Source: Hsuehochloa calcarea
Taxonomy: Eukaryota; Streptophyta; Magnoliopsida; Poales; Poaceae
Direction: 5' to 3'
Length of the DNA: 64,000 nucleotides
Assembly: GCA_036346395.1 (NCBI GenBank)
Contig: CM070601.1
Location: 18,535,763-18,599,762 of the forward strand
In this document: positions 49,056 through 60,890 of the stretch, piece after piece
How the letters are laid out: each line of letters starts with the position of its first letter
Position numbering within the stretch: position 1 is the stretch's first letter
Notes under the pieces: generated by a model
What the model was told of the DNA's origin: nothing
The model's database searches: none
What the model saw: the letters and a program-made list of their open reading frames with translations, nothing else
Made by a program: the position numbers and the translations under genes

Positions 49056-50540
49056 GCAGCCATGGCTAGCTCAGGGCGAGCTCGGCGCCGGAGGAGAAGG
49101 CTCCGATGACTGCCCACTACCCCAAAATGGGTTACGGGGGCCAAGGCAACTACGATGGCAGTGACAGCGCAGCAGGAGATGGTCTAAGGCGACTATGCTA
49201 CGGCAAGGATGACAGTGACTCTACTGTGCATATAGGCAACTATCGTGCGAGGCTACAAACTATGAACTAAAGGTTGAATCAACATCTACGGGCTACCATG
49301 ATGGTAGGGGTGCTGTCGGTGATCAAGAAGAAGCGCCACACCGAGCTCTCCACGACGGCCTAAGGCGGCGCGTTGTGGTGCTACGACGCGGCAGTGCTAC
49401 GATCAACTAAGCATGTCATTGTCTAGCTTACCATGTTTGCAACAAACTGGAACCAAGGGGAATGGGCACGCTCATCTGGAAACCGAGTGAGGAAGGAGAC
49501 CGAGTGAGGTGTAGAGGTCGCGTGCTTCGGGACAACGACGGGGATGAAGGCGTTCCGGTGGCTCTGGTGCATAACAAGGAAGAAGAAGGATCACATTAGA
49601 GAGAGGAGGTCGAGGTGACAACGATGTGCAAGACAATGGAGGCGGAAGCTAATATCAACGACGAAAATTGATAGACAAAGTTGGCGGCCGGAGATGTAGA
49701 AGGTGACCGGTGCGGCTTGTGTTCTTATCTAGCTGAGGTGGAGAGGAGGGGATAAGTTGGGGAAAAGCTGAGGAGGAGTGGGCAAGCAAGATGATGCGCT
49801 CGGCCGCGACTTAAATAGAGAGGAGACGAGCGCGACGACATGTCTTGGCTCAGGTGCGAGATCTCACGAGAGGCGCACGGGTGAGCTGGACGCACTCGTT
49901 AGGTGACAAGGTCACGGGGGTGAGAGGGAGAGGCTTGAGGCACATCTAGCACTCGACACATGTGTCTACGGTGGCAACGGGCGAACGAGAGAGGGAGCTA
50001 GCGCGTGAGGTGGAAGAAGCACAATGCTTCACCCTCCGCTCACCCTGACAGGTGTGGCCAGGGCCCGTTTGCCAATGAGCGTGCGCGCGAGATAGAGGGA
50101 ACGAGAGCTCAGCTGTGGACGCGGCTGCTACGTGGGCTCGGCTTGCTCACGGGACGCGAGGGAAAGGAATGGAAGAAAGAAGCGGCGGGCCAGCTGGGTT
50201 GGGTTGCGGGGAGGAGAGGGGGAAGAGGGAAAGGAGGTGACAGTTGGGCCGGCGCGACAATTTCACCAGAAGGGAGAGAGATGGGAAAAGAAAGGGTTCA
50301 AGTTTTTAATTGCGATTCAAACACGGACTTGAATTTGAATTCAACTTCTGAAATGGTTTTACACACAATTAAAGTTCTAGATTTTTGCAAATCCAAATTT
50401 TGAGACGAGGAAATTGTTTCAAATATTAAAATTGTAAGGCAAGACTTTAGGTAATTTTCGAAATGCAACAAAAGTTTTTAAAAGTTTATAAAATTCATGC
50501 CAAATTTAAAATGGGTCTAAAATTGGGCTGTCACAATAGG

Positions 50541-51140
50541 TAGGTGCTAGATATGCCTCTGATCTCTTCTAAAATTCTCATTGAACTAGTACAGTCTTGG
50601 CTGATTAGGACTTTATGATTCGTAGTTTGTATATATGCATGTAAGTCTAATAGCATTTGTTCAGTTATAACTAGCTAAAATCCCTTGCAATTGCGTGGCT
50701 GCTAAGAGCAACAACACATATCGTCATCTTTTGATACCAGAGTTGTATTCGTTTGTGCAAAAGACTCGATAGGTTATTGCTCATTTGCTCGACCGGTTGG
50801 TCCCCTAACTAGCTCACTCGTTAGCTGAGCCTGAGCGACGCGCCAACGCGGCGGCATACGATGGAAGCGGATAATTAATCCGACGCGCCCGCGTACTCGG
50901 AATAATTTAAGTTCAGTGAAGCAAGCAGCACGTGGGGGTAAATTGCGTTGATTTGCCGCGGATAGCCTCACTCGCTCGGGGTTCCGTGAGCAGTAGCGAA
51001 ACAGTAAAAACACTGTAGCATAACACTTTTCGATTTTTTAGATTTCTAATGCGTGGGACTGTAGCGATCGATTTTCGATCTCACTCGCCGTGCCATGTGC
51101 TCTTCGTCGCTGCTTCCTCCGGCCTCTATCCAAACCCACC
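50541..51140 (+). promoter_or_regulatory. Promoter region of the second WRKY gene
   Basis: Sequence between the solo LTR and the TATA box. I saw no TTGAC W-box core in it on either strand. Two ACTGTAGC strings occur near 51014 and 51060. The LTR end is only about 730 bases from the ATG. Confidence 0.4.
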
Positions 51141-51150
51141 TGTATAAATA
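51141..51150 (+). promoter_or_regulatory. TATA box of the second WRKY gene
   Basis: TGTATAAATA about 115-120 bases before the ATG at 51263, giving a short leader of roughly 90 bases. Confidence 0.65.
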
Positions 51151-51262
51151 CACCATCTTTTCAGACCTCCTCCGGTAAGCTTAGCAGCAGCTACCACACG
51201 GAGTCCAGAGTGGCACAGAAACAAGAACGAAAGCAATCAGTTGTGCTCAAAGCAGTAGACAC

Positions 51263-52375
51263 ATGGCGCTTGTCACCGGTACTCGTACTACTAACCCAGC
51301 TTCTTCCATGGTGTCCGAGCTAATGGCGCAGGGCCGGGAGTCCGCGGCCGTCCTCGAGGCCCTGCTCCAGAGCGCTTCCCCGCCGGCGCACGGCGGCCTC
51401 CAGGACCTCGCCACGCAGATCCTACGCTGCTGCGACCGCGCGCTCGCCGCGCTCCACGGCAGCAGCGGTGGCGGGGACGTGAACGCGGCCGAATTATCAG
51501 CCGGTGGCTGTGCCGGTGCCGGCAGGAAGCGCAAGTCGGCGCTCGGCTGCGCAACTACTCAGACGAAGCCTAAAACAAGGTGGAGTACTAACTAACTTAC
51601 ATGAGTGTCCATTGCGTTGGCGTTACATGTACATGCGAACAAATAACTCAGCAAGATCGTTTTTTGGCAAACCGCAGGGCGCGCGGGAACGGCGGAGAGA
51701 TGCCGACACGAGTGGAGAAGAAGCGGACGGCGGAGGACGGCTTCATGTGGAGGAAGTACGGGCAGAAGGACATCCAGAACAGCAAATACCCGAGGTACTT
51801 ACGTACGCACGTTTGTTCAAGTGGGCTGACAGATTCGAGAGATGAGCAAGCGACTTACAGTTTGATGTTTGCGTGGATGCAGGCTGTATTTCAGGTGCAC
51901 CTACAAGTACGACAGCGGCTGCAGGGCGACGAGGCAGGTCCAGCAGTCGGAGGACGACCCCTCCCTCTACGTCATAACCTACTTCGGCGAGCACACCTGC
52001 TGCGGGGCCGCCGCCGCAGTGGGCGACGACGGAAAGACGCAGCCGTTCGTCATCAACTTCGGTTCGGCCACCGCGAGCGGCGGCAGCTTGCCTTGGCTCT
52101 CCTCCTCCTCCGACGATGATGTCCGGAGCGAGACCTCGCACTCGTCGCAGACCGTGTGCTTGCCGGAGGAGGCAGATCAGCCGCGAGCGAAGATGTGCAA
52201 GGTGGAATCACCGCCGCCGGCGGTGGAGCCGAGTTCGTCGGCCGACGTTTCTTGTGCCTCCCCGGTACTGGTGCCTTTGCCCGGTTGCTTGGACTGGGGT
52301 TTCTTCGGCGAGAGCTCGTTCGATGACATTGTCGATTTCGTCAACTTCGACGACGAGATTCCTCTGTTCCAATAG
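51263..52375 (+). CDS. Group III WRKY transcription factor, canonical WRKYGQK
   Basis: Exons 51263-51579, 51678-51794 and 51883-52375 join in frame to 308 residues. The WRKYGQK heptad is at 130-136. The zinc finger C150-x7-C158-x23-H182-x-C184 is exactly group III. The second intron splits Arg145 before LYFRCTY, as in other WRKY genes. The N-terminus carries the helical motif MVSELMAQGRESAAVLEALL found in group III members. RKRKS (88-92) is a likely nuclear signal. The Asp/Phe-rich C-terminus (FDDIVDFVNFDDEIPLF) is a probable activation region. The product should bind W-boxes in stress or defence programmes; this is family knowledge, not shown here. The compact gene is intact and in the same direction as the WRKYGEK gene. 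Confidence 0.92.
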
Positions 52376-54336
52376 CATGGTTCCTTTACACGGTGCGCGA
52401 TAGATCATTATACGTGACTTTGTGACTTTGTGATCCATGTGTTCGGTGTTCCTATATTTTGATGAAACTGGTGGTGTGATGAACATGAATACTAAAGCGA
52501 GTGTTTCTACACTGCTGCAGTCATTTCATTTGAGCAGAGTACTCTAGTCCGAACCATTAACAAATTAAGCGTCGTGTAACTCCGTTCCATGTCGATGCTG
52601 ATGCGTACAGCAAGAGGACATAGTCATAACCTGCCAGGTTCAGATCCTCTGGAGTCAACTCCTCCGATGGCCTGGAGTTAATCTGGATCTGTGTTAGGAT
52701 AATCCATATGCCAAGTCGCCACTATTAAATACGATCAATACCCTGAGTTGGGAACCAACTGCATCGGGTGAAGCCGTGAAGTTTGGATAGATCCTTGCAG
52801 GAGTGCTTACCTCACGATAGTGGAGTGTATAGTACACATTCGTGAATTCAAGATCATTATGTTATTCTGATGGACTGACTACGATACAATTATATGTACA
52901 AGTGGTCACATCAACTCCCTCCGTGCAATTCATGAGGTAACAGATAGGGCCTATGAGAAGCCTTGAACGAGGCATATGAATGCTTACATGATGCATGCAT
53001 CAGTGTGTAAATAAAAAAAAAAAACAGCATTAGGTGGAAGGAAGGAAGGAAGGAAGGAAGGAAGGAAGGGGCCAACTCCAGCCTATGGGAGTAGTGAACG
53101 TCATCGTGTTAATTACTCTCTGTTTGCGTTTAATCAGAGCCAAGCAGAGACATGTTAACTGTTGGATGCTCCAATCGCTGCATGAGTTACTAGTACTCCA
53201 CGTTGAACAATTGAACAAGCACATAGTACACTTGTCAGCTGTCGTCTCCTTCTTGGTGTTGGCGAATCAAGGCCTAATCACAAGGATATATCCATCTTGT
53301 CATGGTGTTGGAGCTTGGAAACTGGCATGTGGTAGTACGTACGTGACTAACACAAACGGCAAGAGCGTCTAGTTAGCAAGATTGACCGTTGAGTTCAGAG
53401 CGCTGCTAATCGATCGCCAACCGCCACACAGTCGCAGCGAATTCTAATAATTTGCATTCCGCTCTCTTTAGATGGTACAGTATCCGTGACCGTGATTGAA
53501 GTCGTCAGTGCAGTAAAATTTATGGCGCGCAAGAAGGTTATTGTTGAAGTGAGAAAGCTGAAATGGTGAGATCGGTTTCCATCCCTGATTTCAATCTCTC
53601 TAGGTGGCACGGTATACAAACCTGAGGAAAGTGTGACAGTCGCAGCAAATTCTAAGGCTCTTCGTTATCTGTATAAGCACGCTCTTTTGTGTAACAAGAA
53701 GGAATTTGTTAAAACAGATCACTCGCATCCACCGTCTGATCTGTCGACCAGGGCAATGCCCAGTAAGCATTGACTTCCATGAGACCTATGCTAATGGGTT
53801 CAAACCCAACCCATTCCACACAAGAAAACTAAAAGAACCCAACCTAACTATGGAAACCCAACCCAACCACAAAAGACACATAGAGTGCTCCAGCCCAATT
53901 AAGAAAGGAAAAAAAAAAGACAAATGGTTTAGGGGAAAAAACCAAACTGTTAAAAAAGAAGAAGAAAAAATCCACCAAAAAACTAAAGAAGAAAAATAAA
54001 TCAGAAAATACAAGAAAATTATCGGAAAGTGAGATAAAAAAATCAGAAAAATTCAAAACAAAACTATATAGCGCATTAGGAAATTCACAAAAAAAATAAG
54101 AGAAAAAACAGAAAAAATATTACAAAATTACCTACACCACTAAATGGACATTACATTGAAGATTCAGGGACATACATCAGCACGTTATATGCACTCTCAA
54201 TGCCAAATTAACACTGAAGGTTCAAAGACATATACATCACATCCTTTCTTAATGCCAAATTAACACAAACTTAGCTACGTCAATAAACTATCACAAATTT
54301 AGAAGCATGTTCCACATTTCTATCCTTTCTATTTCT
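52376..54336. other. Intergenic DNA downstream of the second WRKY gene
   Basis: 3' flank, then unremarkable sequence. 53880-54130 is strongly A-rich with AAGAAAAA-type runs, so ORFs there are Lys-rich artefacts. No gene is supported apart from the possible small minus-strand gene ending at 54337. Confidence 0.35.
53036..53069 (+). repeat. GGAA microsatellite
   Basis: About eight GGAA units without interruption; it produces a Gly-Arg-Lys artefact ORF. Confidence 0.95.
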
Positions 54337-55195
54337 TCATGGGTGCTTCAGTTGATCAAGCTCTTTCCAAAATGCTTCACAGCGACCAGCAAGACTACAG
54401 GAAACATGTGTAATAATAAAAATGAAGAATCAAAGAAATAGGTGAGTACATTATATTTCTTTTCTTGAGTAAGTTACACGTGTAAGTGAGGAATTGAAAA
54501 CGTTAGTTTCAGGTTAAAACAATTTCTGAATTTCATCTTGGTGCAATAACAACCGATACACTGTCTGATTGCTAAAATGTCATGCATGCAGACAACTTGA
54601 AGTACTTAATAGGAACAGAGTGAACTCTTACCTCCATCCGCCGAGGAGATGGCAGCAGCAAGAGCGCGCTGGCTAGTTCAGGCGCGTGGAGTGGGCGTTT
54701 TCGTGAGGTTTTGGGCCATTTGGGCTTCGGCGGGTTAGTTTACCTCCAGGCCGTAGCCGTTCGGCGGAAAAGGTGGGCACCGAGACCACTTCTAGACGGA
54801 CTACACATGTAGGCTGCGAGGTGCGGCGTACTCACATGAGCTGAAACGTACAAGGTCAATACTTGTTTGGGCCGGTTGATCGTTCTCTCTGCCTTCGTGG
54901 AGAGGGCCCTGTTCTCCTGGTCGGCGGCGGCGAGCTTCTCCTCTAGGTTGAGCTTGGCGGAGCGAAGGTCCTCGATCTCAGCATTGGCGGCGGCGATGGT
55001 GACCTCCTCCTCCGCGACGCCGCTGTTGAGCGCGGTCCTCTCAGCGGCAGCAGCAGGGGAGGGGGAGTTGAGTGTTTCGTCGCCATTCTCCCTTGAGAGT
55101 GGGTTGCTTTGGAGTGTGGCTTCTGTGAGTGATGGGGCTACCGTTGGTGGGAGATGGGAAAGGCTCTTGAAAAGTGGAGGGCTTGGGGGATGCAT
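54337..55195 (-). CDS. Possible small coiled-coil protein gene (exon structure uncertain)
   Basis: On the minus strand an ORF from ATG at 55195 reads MHPPSPPLFKSLSHLPPTVA, then a coiled-coil segment with AAANAEIEDLRSAKLNLEEK and LAAADQENRALSTKAER. GC content and codon use look genuine there. A strong donor (CAT followed by GTGAGT, about 54836) ends the block. A short last exon, 54337-54394, after a TTTCCTGTAG acceptor would encode LAGRCEAFWKELDQLKHP and a stop. An intermediate exon near 54650 (GGATGGAG before GTAAGA) is possible. The frame upstream of this ATG stays open with no earlier in-frame ATG in the ORF. It may be a truncated copy of a longer coiled-coil gene. The family was not recognised. 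Confidence 0.35.
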
Positions 55196-55259
55196 CAGAT
55201 GGTGTCCGGGTGTCTGTGTGCGTCCGAGAGAGGCGTCCAATTTTTGCTCTTAAATCGTA

Positions 55260-56847
55260 CGTATGCATCCAATCAATACCTAAAGAAAATCTACGATAAA
55301 CAAAAACAAGAATGCAGCCTGCATGTAGGATTGTTAATGACAATAAGAGAAAGATAAATGATTGTGAAAGATTTTTCTCACCCTAACTCCCTCTTACGTG
55401 TAAAAGACAAATCAATGCAAACCTTTTTTTTTGTTCAGCACACCAACCCGAGCAGTAGTCAGCACATAAGATAGTGCAGACGGCATGCAGATTCAAAGAG
55501 ATTGATTCCTCTTTCTCACGTCCAAACAGCAGGAGATTTTGGAGAAAACAATATAGAGGCATTCACTAGATTGGATCAATGCCTTTACTTCTGGGTCATC
55601 AGTTTTTTTGGCTATAAAATGTACTCACAGCACCCCTCAAATCTTAGAATCAAAACAGCCTATCTACAACCGCCAAAGCGTATCTGCAGCCCCCTTTGCA
55701 CCTCACGTGATATACCTACCGCAGCAAGCGACTCGTCTCCTCACAGCACGCAGCGCTAATCGCTAATCGCTTTCCTGCCGCAAGTGCTAATCACGTAATG
55801 CAATGATCCAGCAGTTGTACAGCCGCCAGGCACACCTCACGCTCGCGCACAGGAGTACCTCAATTGCAATCCCTCAATCCCAAAAAAAAACAAGGAACCC
55901 TCTCATCTTTTCAAAATTTGGACACTCCAAAACTCCAAAATTATGGTTTTCTAATTTCTCTCAGTTTTCCAAATTTTACTAAGCTTTACAATTTTGGACA
56001 TCCCAAAATTGTCACGTGTCGTAGCCTCGAACCGCACCTCCGTAGCTCCAACACGCATCATCCATCTTTAATCTCTATGAACCCTAACTCGAGCCCGACC
56101 GTCTACTCCAGCATCCGTGACCCTCTAGATCATGACTTGGCACTAAGCGATCTCCGGGTCCTCACCGTAGACTACAATTGCATCCGAGTTACCTTGCACG
56201 TGTAAAGACCAAAGTACAATCTTTTTTCGACAAAAGTTCTTTCCAACTTGACTGACATAAGTCTACAAACATGCCACATGCCTCAATTAACATCAATAAG
56301 CAACACTATCAATTATTCATCAACAAAATTATTCTAGACCTAGCCACATGGTCTAACAATCTCCTCCTTGATAAATACATTGACAACATCTCAAAATTTT
56401 AGCTCAAATTCCCCCCGGCAACGTGAGCATCAAGATAGAGAAGGGAGAACTCACATCCAAGAAAAATTGATTTTGATTTTTTTTAAAAAAAAATCAAAGA
56501 AAGAAAAAACACACCATAAAAACTAGAAAGATTATTCAAACCAATTAAATTGATGTGTACAAAGTCATACTCATATAAAACTTGCCTGATCATAAGCATG
56601 CATATATATAGCAAAGCATGCCAAAAAGAAGCTAATAATGTGATTAAGCAAATTAATGTACATGACAGACTTTCAAAAAATGATCGGTTAAGATAAAGGT
56701 ATCACTAAACGAGACAACCATAAAAAATATAGATTTAAATCTAAATGCTAGAATCAAGAACTAAGTGAGCCACAAGTCCTAAAATGAAGCACACATAGCA
56801 CACTATTGGTGGCATTTTGATTATGGCATATCTTAGTAAAGCACGTC
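55260..56847. other. Intergenic DNA with TE-like segments
   Basis: No gene recognised. Around 56330-56440 the string GGTCTAACAATCTCCTCCTT and the AT/AC-rich sequence after it resemble the non-coding part of a reverse-oriented LTR-type element. No LTR pair could be defined. Confidence 0.3.
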
Positions 56848-57066
56848 CACTACTATAGAAAAGGTCTTCATAGACGGTTTTAAAAACGTCATCACAGACG
56901 GTTTCGTAATCCGTATGAGTTTATGGGTCAATAATGACATGATGTCATTACAGACGGTTTTAATGCAGACTATCATAAACGGTTATTAACTCAGAACTAT
57001 TTGTGATAGTTGACTATCACCAACGATTTGTAGATGAAACCATCTGTGATGAACTCTTCTCTATAA
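56848..57066. mobile_element. Mini-CACTA element (about 0.22 kb)
   Basis: It starts CACTACTATAGAAAAGG and holds repeated ATCACAGACGGTTT-type motifs in both directions. It seems to end near GTGATGAACTCTTCTCTATA, a decayed counterpart of CTTTTCTATAGTAGTG. It is related to the 9.8-kb CACTA element by motif. The right end and TSD are uncertain. Confidence 0.6.
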
Positions 57067-57105
57067 AGTCTCCAAGCAGTGGTTGCATGTGCCTTTAAAA
57101 CTAGC

Positions 57106-57158
<53 letters not shown>

Positions 57159-57167
57159 TTCATAGTT

Positions 57168-58042
57168 CCTTGTTAGCTAACTCAAGACCTGAATTCAGCT
57201 AGCTAGCTGGCTCCTTGGGTGTTCATCCTAAACGTGCAGGTGAACTACGACATACTTCATCGAACATGACACACTAGAGTATGTGATTTGCTTCATGCCA
57301 ATCCTCCAAGTGCTTGTAGAATACTCCTAAACTATGACCTCAGAAGTAATAGCAGTAGAGCTGAAGTTATTAATTACAAACATGTAATTGTTTTTAAACC
57401 CAACAAGAACACCAAATAACTTGAGTTCTGGTTTATATGTAAGGATGGCCTCACCAAAGAACTTGACATCAAGGAATGGTTGGTTGCTGATACATGTAGC
57501 CACTTCCCAATCGGAGTACCTGCGCATCCACGCCACTTTCTGAACATAGCGACGTCCAAATACCTATCGACAATATCCACTTTATGAACATAGCGCGTGG
57601 ACATCCAATTACCTAGATGTCGTCGATAGGTAATTGGACGTCGCTATGTTCAAAAAGTGGCGTAGACGCGCAGATACTCCGACTGGGAAGTGGTATCATG
57701 TATCAGCAACCAATTATTCCTTGATGTCAAGTTCTACGGTGAGACCATTCTTACATATAAACCAAAACTCAAGTTGTTTGGTGTTCTTGTTGGGTTTAAA
57801 GACAATTACATGCTTGTAATTAATAATTTCAACTTCAGTTCTACTGCTATTACTTTTGAGGTTGTGGTTTAGAAGGATTCTACAAAGCACTTAGATGATT
57901 GATATGAAGCAAATCACACACTCCAGTATGTTAGATTTAATGAAGTAGGCTGTGATAGCTGTGATTTCTCCTGCACGTTTAGGATGAATGCCCAAGGAGC
58001 GAGCTAGCTAGCTGAATTCAAGGCTCGAGTTAGCTAACAAGG
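57168..58042. repeat. Large foldback: inverted duplication of a protein-coding fragment
   Basis: The left arm (57168-57571) is the reverse complement of the right arm (57622-58042), with a spacer of about 50 bases and moderate divergence. The right arm on plus, and the left arm on minus, encode the same segment: YGETILTYKPKLKLFGVLVG, then FKDNYMLVINNFNFSSTAIT. A TA/GA microsatellite (57110-57157) borders the left arm. A transcript through both arms would form a hairpin about 400 bp long. The source protein family was not recognised. Confidence 0.88.
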
Positions 58043-58379
58043 CTACTCCCGGGAGTAGTTACTCCATATTTCGTATCTCACAACGTAAGGAGTATCTTGC
58101 GCAACCGAAAGTATGTATGTGTAGTATACGAGGATATAAGATCACTTAGGTGGTATTCACATCTTTTGAAAGGTAATATGTATATTTTTTTTATACATAC
58201 TCTTTTTTAGTGTGAATATGAATGTATTCACAAAATATACTAAAAACTATGTACTCTCTTACAAATTTTTTGTGTGGTTCATATTGGAGTATCTTATAAT
58301 TAGTATATGAGTATACCCAAAGTGATAAATGAGTATATTAAGTTCTTTTAGGTGGTATATCAAAGGTGAGAGTAACTAC

Positions 58380-58738
58380 ACTCCGACTGGGAAGTGGTAT
58401 CATGTATCAGCAACCAATTATTCCTTGATGTCAAGTTCTACGGTGAGACCATTCTTACATATAAACTAGAACTCAAGTTGATTGGTGTTCTTGTTGGGTT
58501 TAAAGACAATTACATGCTTGTAATTAATAATTTCAACTTCAGTTCTACTGCTATTACTTCTGAGGCTGTGGTTTAGAATGATTCTACAAAGCACTTTTAT
58601 GATTAACATAAAGCAAATCACACACTCCAGTGTGTTAGATTCAATGAAGTAGGCTGTGATTTCTCCTGCACGTTTAGGATGAATACCCAAGGAGCGAGCT
58701 AGTTAGCTGAATTCAAGCCTCGAGTTAACTAACAAGGA
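58380..58738 (+). repeat. Third copy of the foldback coding fragment
   Basis: Same orientation as the right arm of the foldback and highly similar, from CTCCGACTGGGAAGTGG to GAGTTAACTAACAAGG. It encodes the same FKDNYMLVINNFNFSSTAIT segment and is followed by a TA repeat. Confidence 0.88.
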
Positions 58739-58967
58739 ACTACGATATATATATATATATATATATATATATGGGCTAGGGCTAGGGCTCCCACCTCCAT
58801 ATAATTTAATCACCCTGCATGCATACTCTTACCTCCAATGCGCCTTCATTAATGCGTCTGCATTAAACACCCTACATTCTCCCACCACCAATGCTCTGCA
58901 TTAAACACGTTGCATGATCCAACGGTCAAGATTGTTATTAACACATTAGCACTTAATTATCCATTAG

Positions 58968-59018
<51 letters not shown>

Positions 59019-59649
59019 TTTAAAGACACAAGCAGACACTTCTTGGATATTTTGTAGAGAAGAGAGATTAGGAATGGAATGGTAGGACGTACCTAGGATG
59101 TAAGGGATGAGAACTTGACCGGCATGAACACGTTTACACAGACAAATGTGAAATGAATGACGAGAGACAGATGAAGAGATGTAGTAGTAGTTTTTGACTC
59201 ATTTGGTCTTGTTTGGGAATAGAATACACACCAATTAATAAATAATTGATGATCTGAGGCACAAGTTAGGTAAAAATTTCAGAAATTTGTATGTTAATTG
59301 CAGCTTTACAAATTAGGACAACCTTTATAAATATGAAAAGTTAATTGAAGTGTTGAAAATTCGTGTAGAATTTTACTTATGTTTTTTAGTGTATCCAAGA
59401 TAACATGGACCCAGACAACGGGATACAAGCAAAGCAACAAGATAAGCATGGTTCCGACATATCTGGTTCCGGGATTCCAAACAGAAAATAAGACATATCT
59501 ATCACTTTCTCCATGGTATCTGCAACCTAGGAAACAGAGCGCAGGCAAGTATTAACACAAGGAAAAACAAGGCGGAAGGTTGTAGTCAACCCCTCAGCCT
59601 GCATGCACAAGCACAAGAAACTGAGTCATGGGGGAAATATCACTTACAA
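58739..59649. other. Intergenic DNA with two TA microsatellites
   Basis: TA runs lie at about 58744-58772 and 58972-59014. Between them is the string GGGCTAGGGCTAGGGCTCCC and TE-like DNA. No gene is supported. Confidence 0.4.
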
Positions 59650-60144
59650 AGCAATCAGGGAGCTGCATTGCCCAATCTGTGCCGGAATTCCTCCAGTGAG
59701 TGAATTCCTCCCCATCAGCAGCTCCTGGAGCGCCACCGCGCGCGCCTCCAATCTCTGGTGGGACGGTCCCACTCAATTGGTTTGAGCTAACATCCAGCAA
59801 CTCTAACAGTGTCATTTGTCCAATGCTCACCGGAAGCGGCCCCGACATGGAATTTGAGGAGAAATTCAGATACTGCAATCCTGTGAGGCTCGCAATCTCG
59901 GGCGGGATCGCACCGGAGAACGCATTGCCCGACAGGTCCAGTGCTTGCAGCACCGAGGTAGTGTCACCAGGAACCTTGACCCAGCCGGACAGTGCATTTC
60001 CGGCGACGGAGACACGCTGCAGCGCCAGTTCGAACATCCACCACGGGAGCTCCCCGGTGAGCGCGTTCCAGCTGAGGTCGACCTCGATCAGGTTTTTGCA
60101 CCCCGAAATGCCTAGCGCCGACGAAGCGATTGCTCGGACAAATC

Positions 60145-60442
60145 TGTTAGAGTTAATCTTGATGTTTATTAGTAGTTATTTGATTAACACATATAATTAG
60201 AGAGTTAATTATTTAGTGGAGTTAGTGGCTACATGCATACTTGAGTTAGTGGGAGATATGGCTTCATAGCAGCATGTGCGCCTAGTATGTGTATAAATAT
60301 GTACTTAGTAATTGTATTCGTTGAGCCGAGTAACTAATAGAACAATTATTTTGAGCTCAGTTGTTCTACCGTGTTCATCCTCTCCACCGTGTAAGTGTGT
60401 GTTCAAAACCATAAGTGAGTGTTCTCCTAGGCAAAGCCAACA
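60145..60442. mobile_element. Solo LTR, 298 bp, inside the LRR pseudogene
   Basis: It starts TGTTAGAGTTAATC and ends GGCAAAGCCAACA, with exact 5-bp duplications AAATC at 60140-60144 and 60443-60447. A TATA-like GTATAAATATG lies near 60290. Size and ends suggest a copia-type LTR on the plus strand. Confidence 0.9.
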
Positions 60443-60890
60443 AAATCTAGCCTCTCTAGCGCCACCATCTCGCCAATCCACGCTGGGATCTCCCCAGCGA
60501 GCGCATTGCCGGTGGCGGCAAGAGAACTCAGACCGGACAGCCCACGGAGCGACTCCGGCAGCCCGCCGATAAACAAATTATGCCCGATTTCCAACGACTT
60601 GAGCAGCCCGGCCTCACCGACGTTCGCGGGTATCTCCCCTTCAAGAAGGTTGCGACTCAAGTCCAGCAAACACAACGAACTGCTATGCGGGAAACCGCCG
60701 GGCACGCTGCTCGCGAGCTGGTTGCCGGAGAGGTCCAGCGACTGGAGCGATGGTAGCGACCAGATGCCATTCGGGGCAGGGCCGGAGAGGCGGTTGTCGG
60801 AGAGGTTCAGCGACACGAGGGACGCGCATGAAGCAAGGGAGGCGGGGAGGTAGCCGGAGAGGGCGTTGGCGGAGAGGTCGAGGGCGCGGA

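Larger units (their letters stand above)
32842..50535 (-). mobile_element. Ty3/gypsy-type solo LTR (about 4.6 kb), reverse orientation, split by a 13-kb gypsy element
   Basis: The LTR parts are 32842-33339 and 46469-50535. In its own orientation it starts TGTGACAGCCC and ends GACTCGACA. Exact 5-bp duplications ATAGG lie at 32837-32841 and 50536-50540. Its 3' end aligns with that of the plus-strand solo LTR (12100-26113), so both are one family. There is no internal region. It contains a 28-bp tandem repeat (46591-46776) and perhaps a further small solo LTR (48577-49055). Long ORFs such as 50005-50403 are composition artefacts. The gypsy assignment is inferred from size and form. Confidence 0.82.

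Noticed and set aside
50005..50403. 132-codon ORF rich in Gly/Arg/Trp
   Set aside because: It lies wholly inside the reverse solo LTR and reflects G-rich LTR composition; no family resemblance.
53706..53999. 97-codon Lys-rich ORF
   Set aside because: It is produced by an A-rich stretch; no conserved motif.
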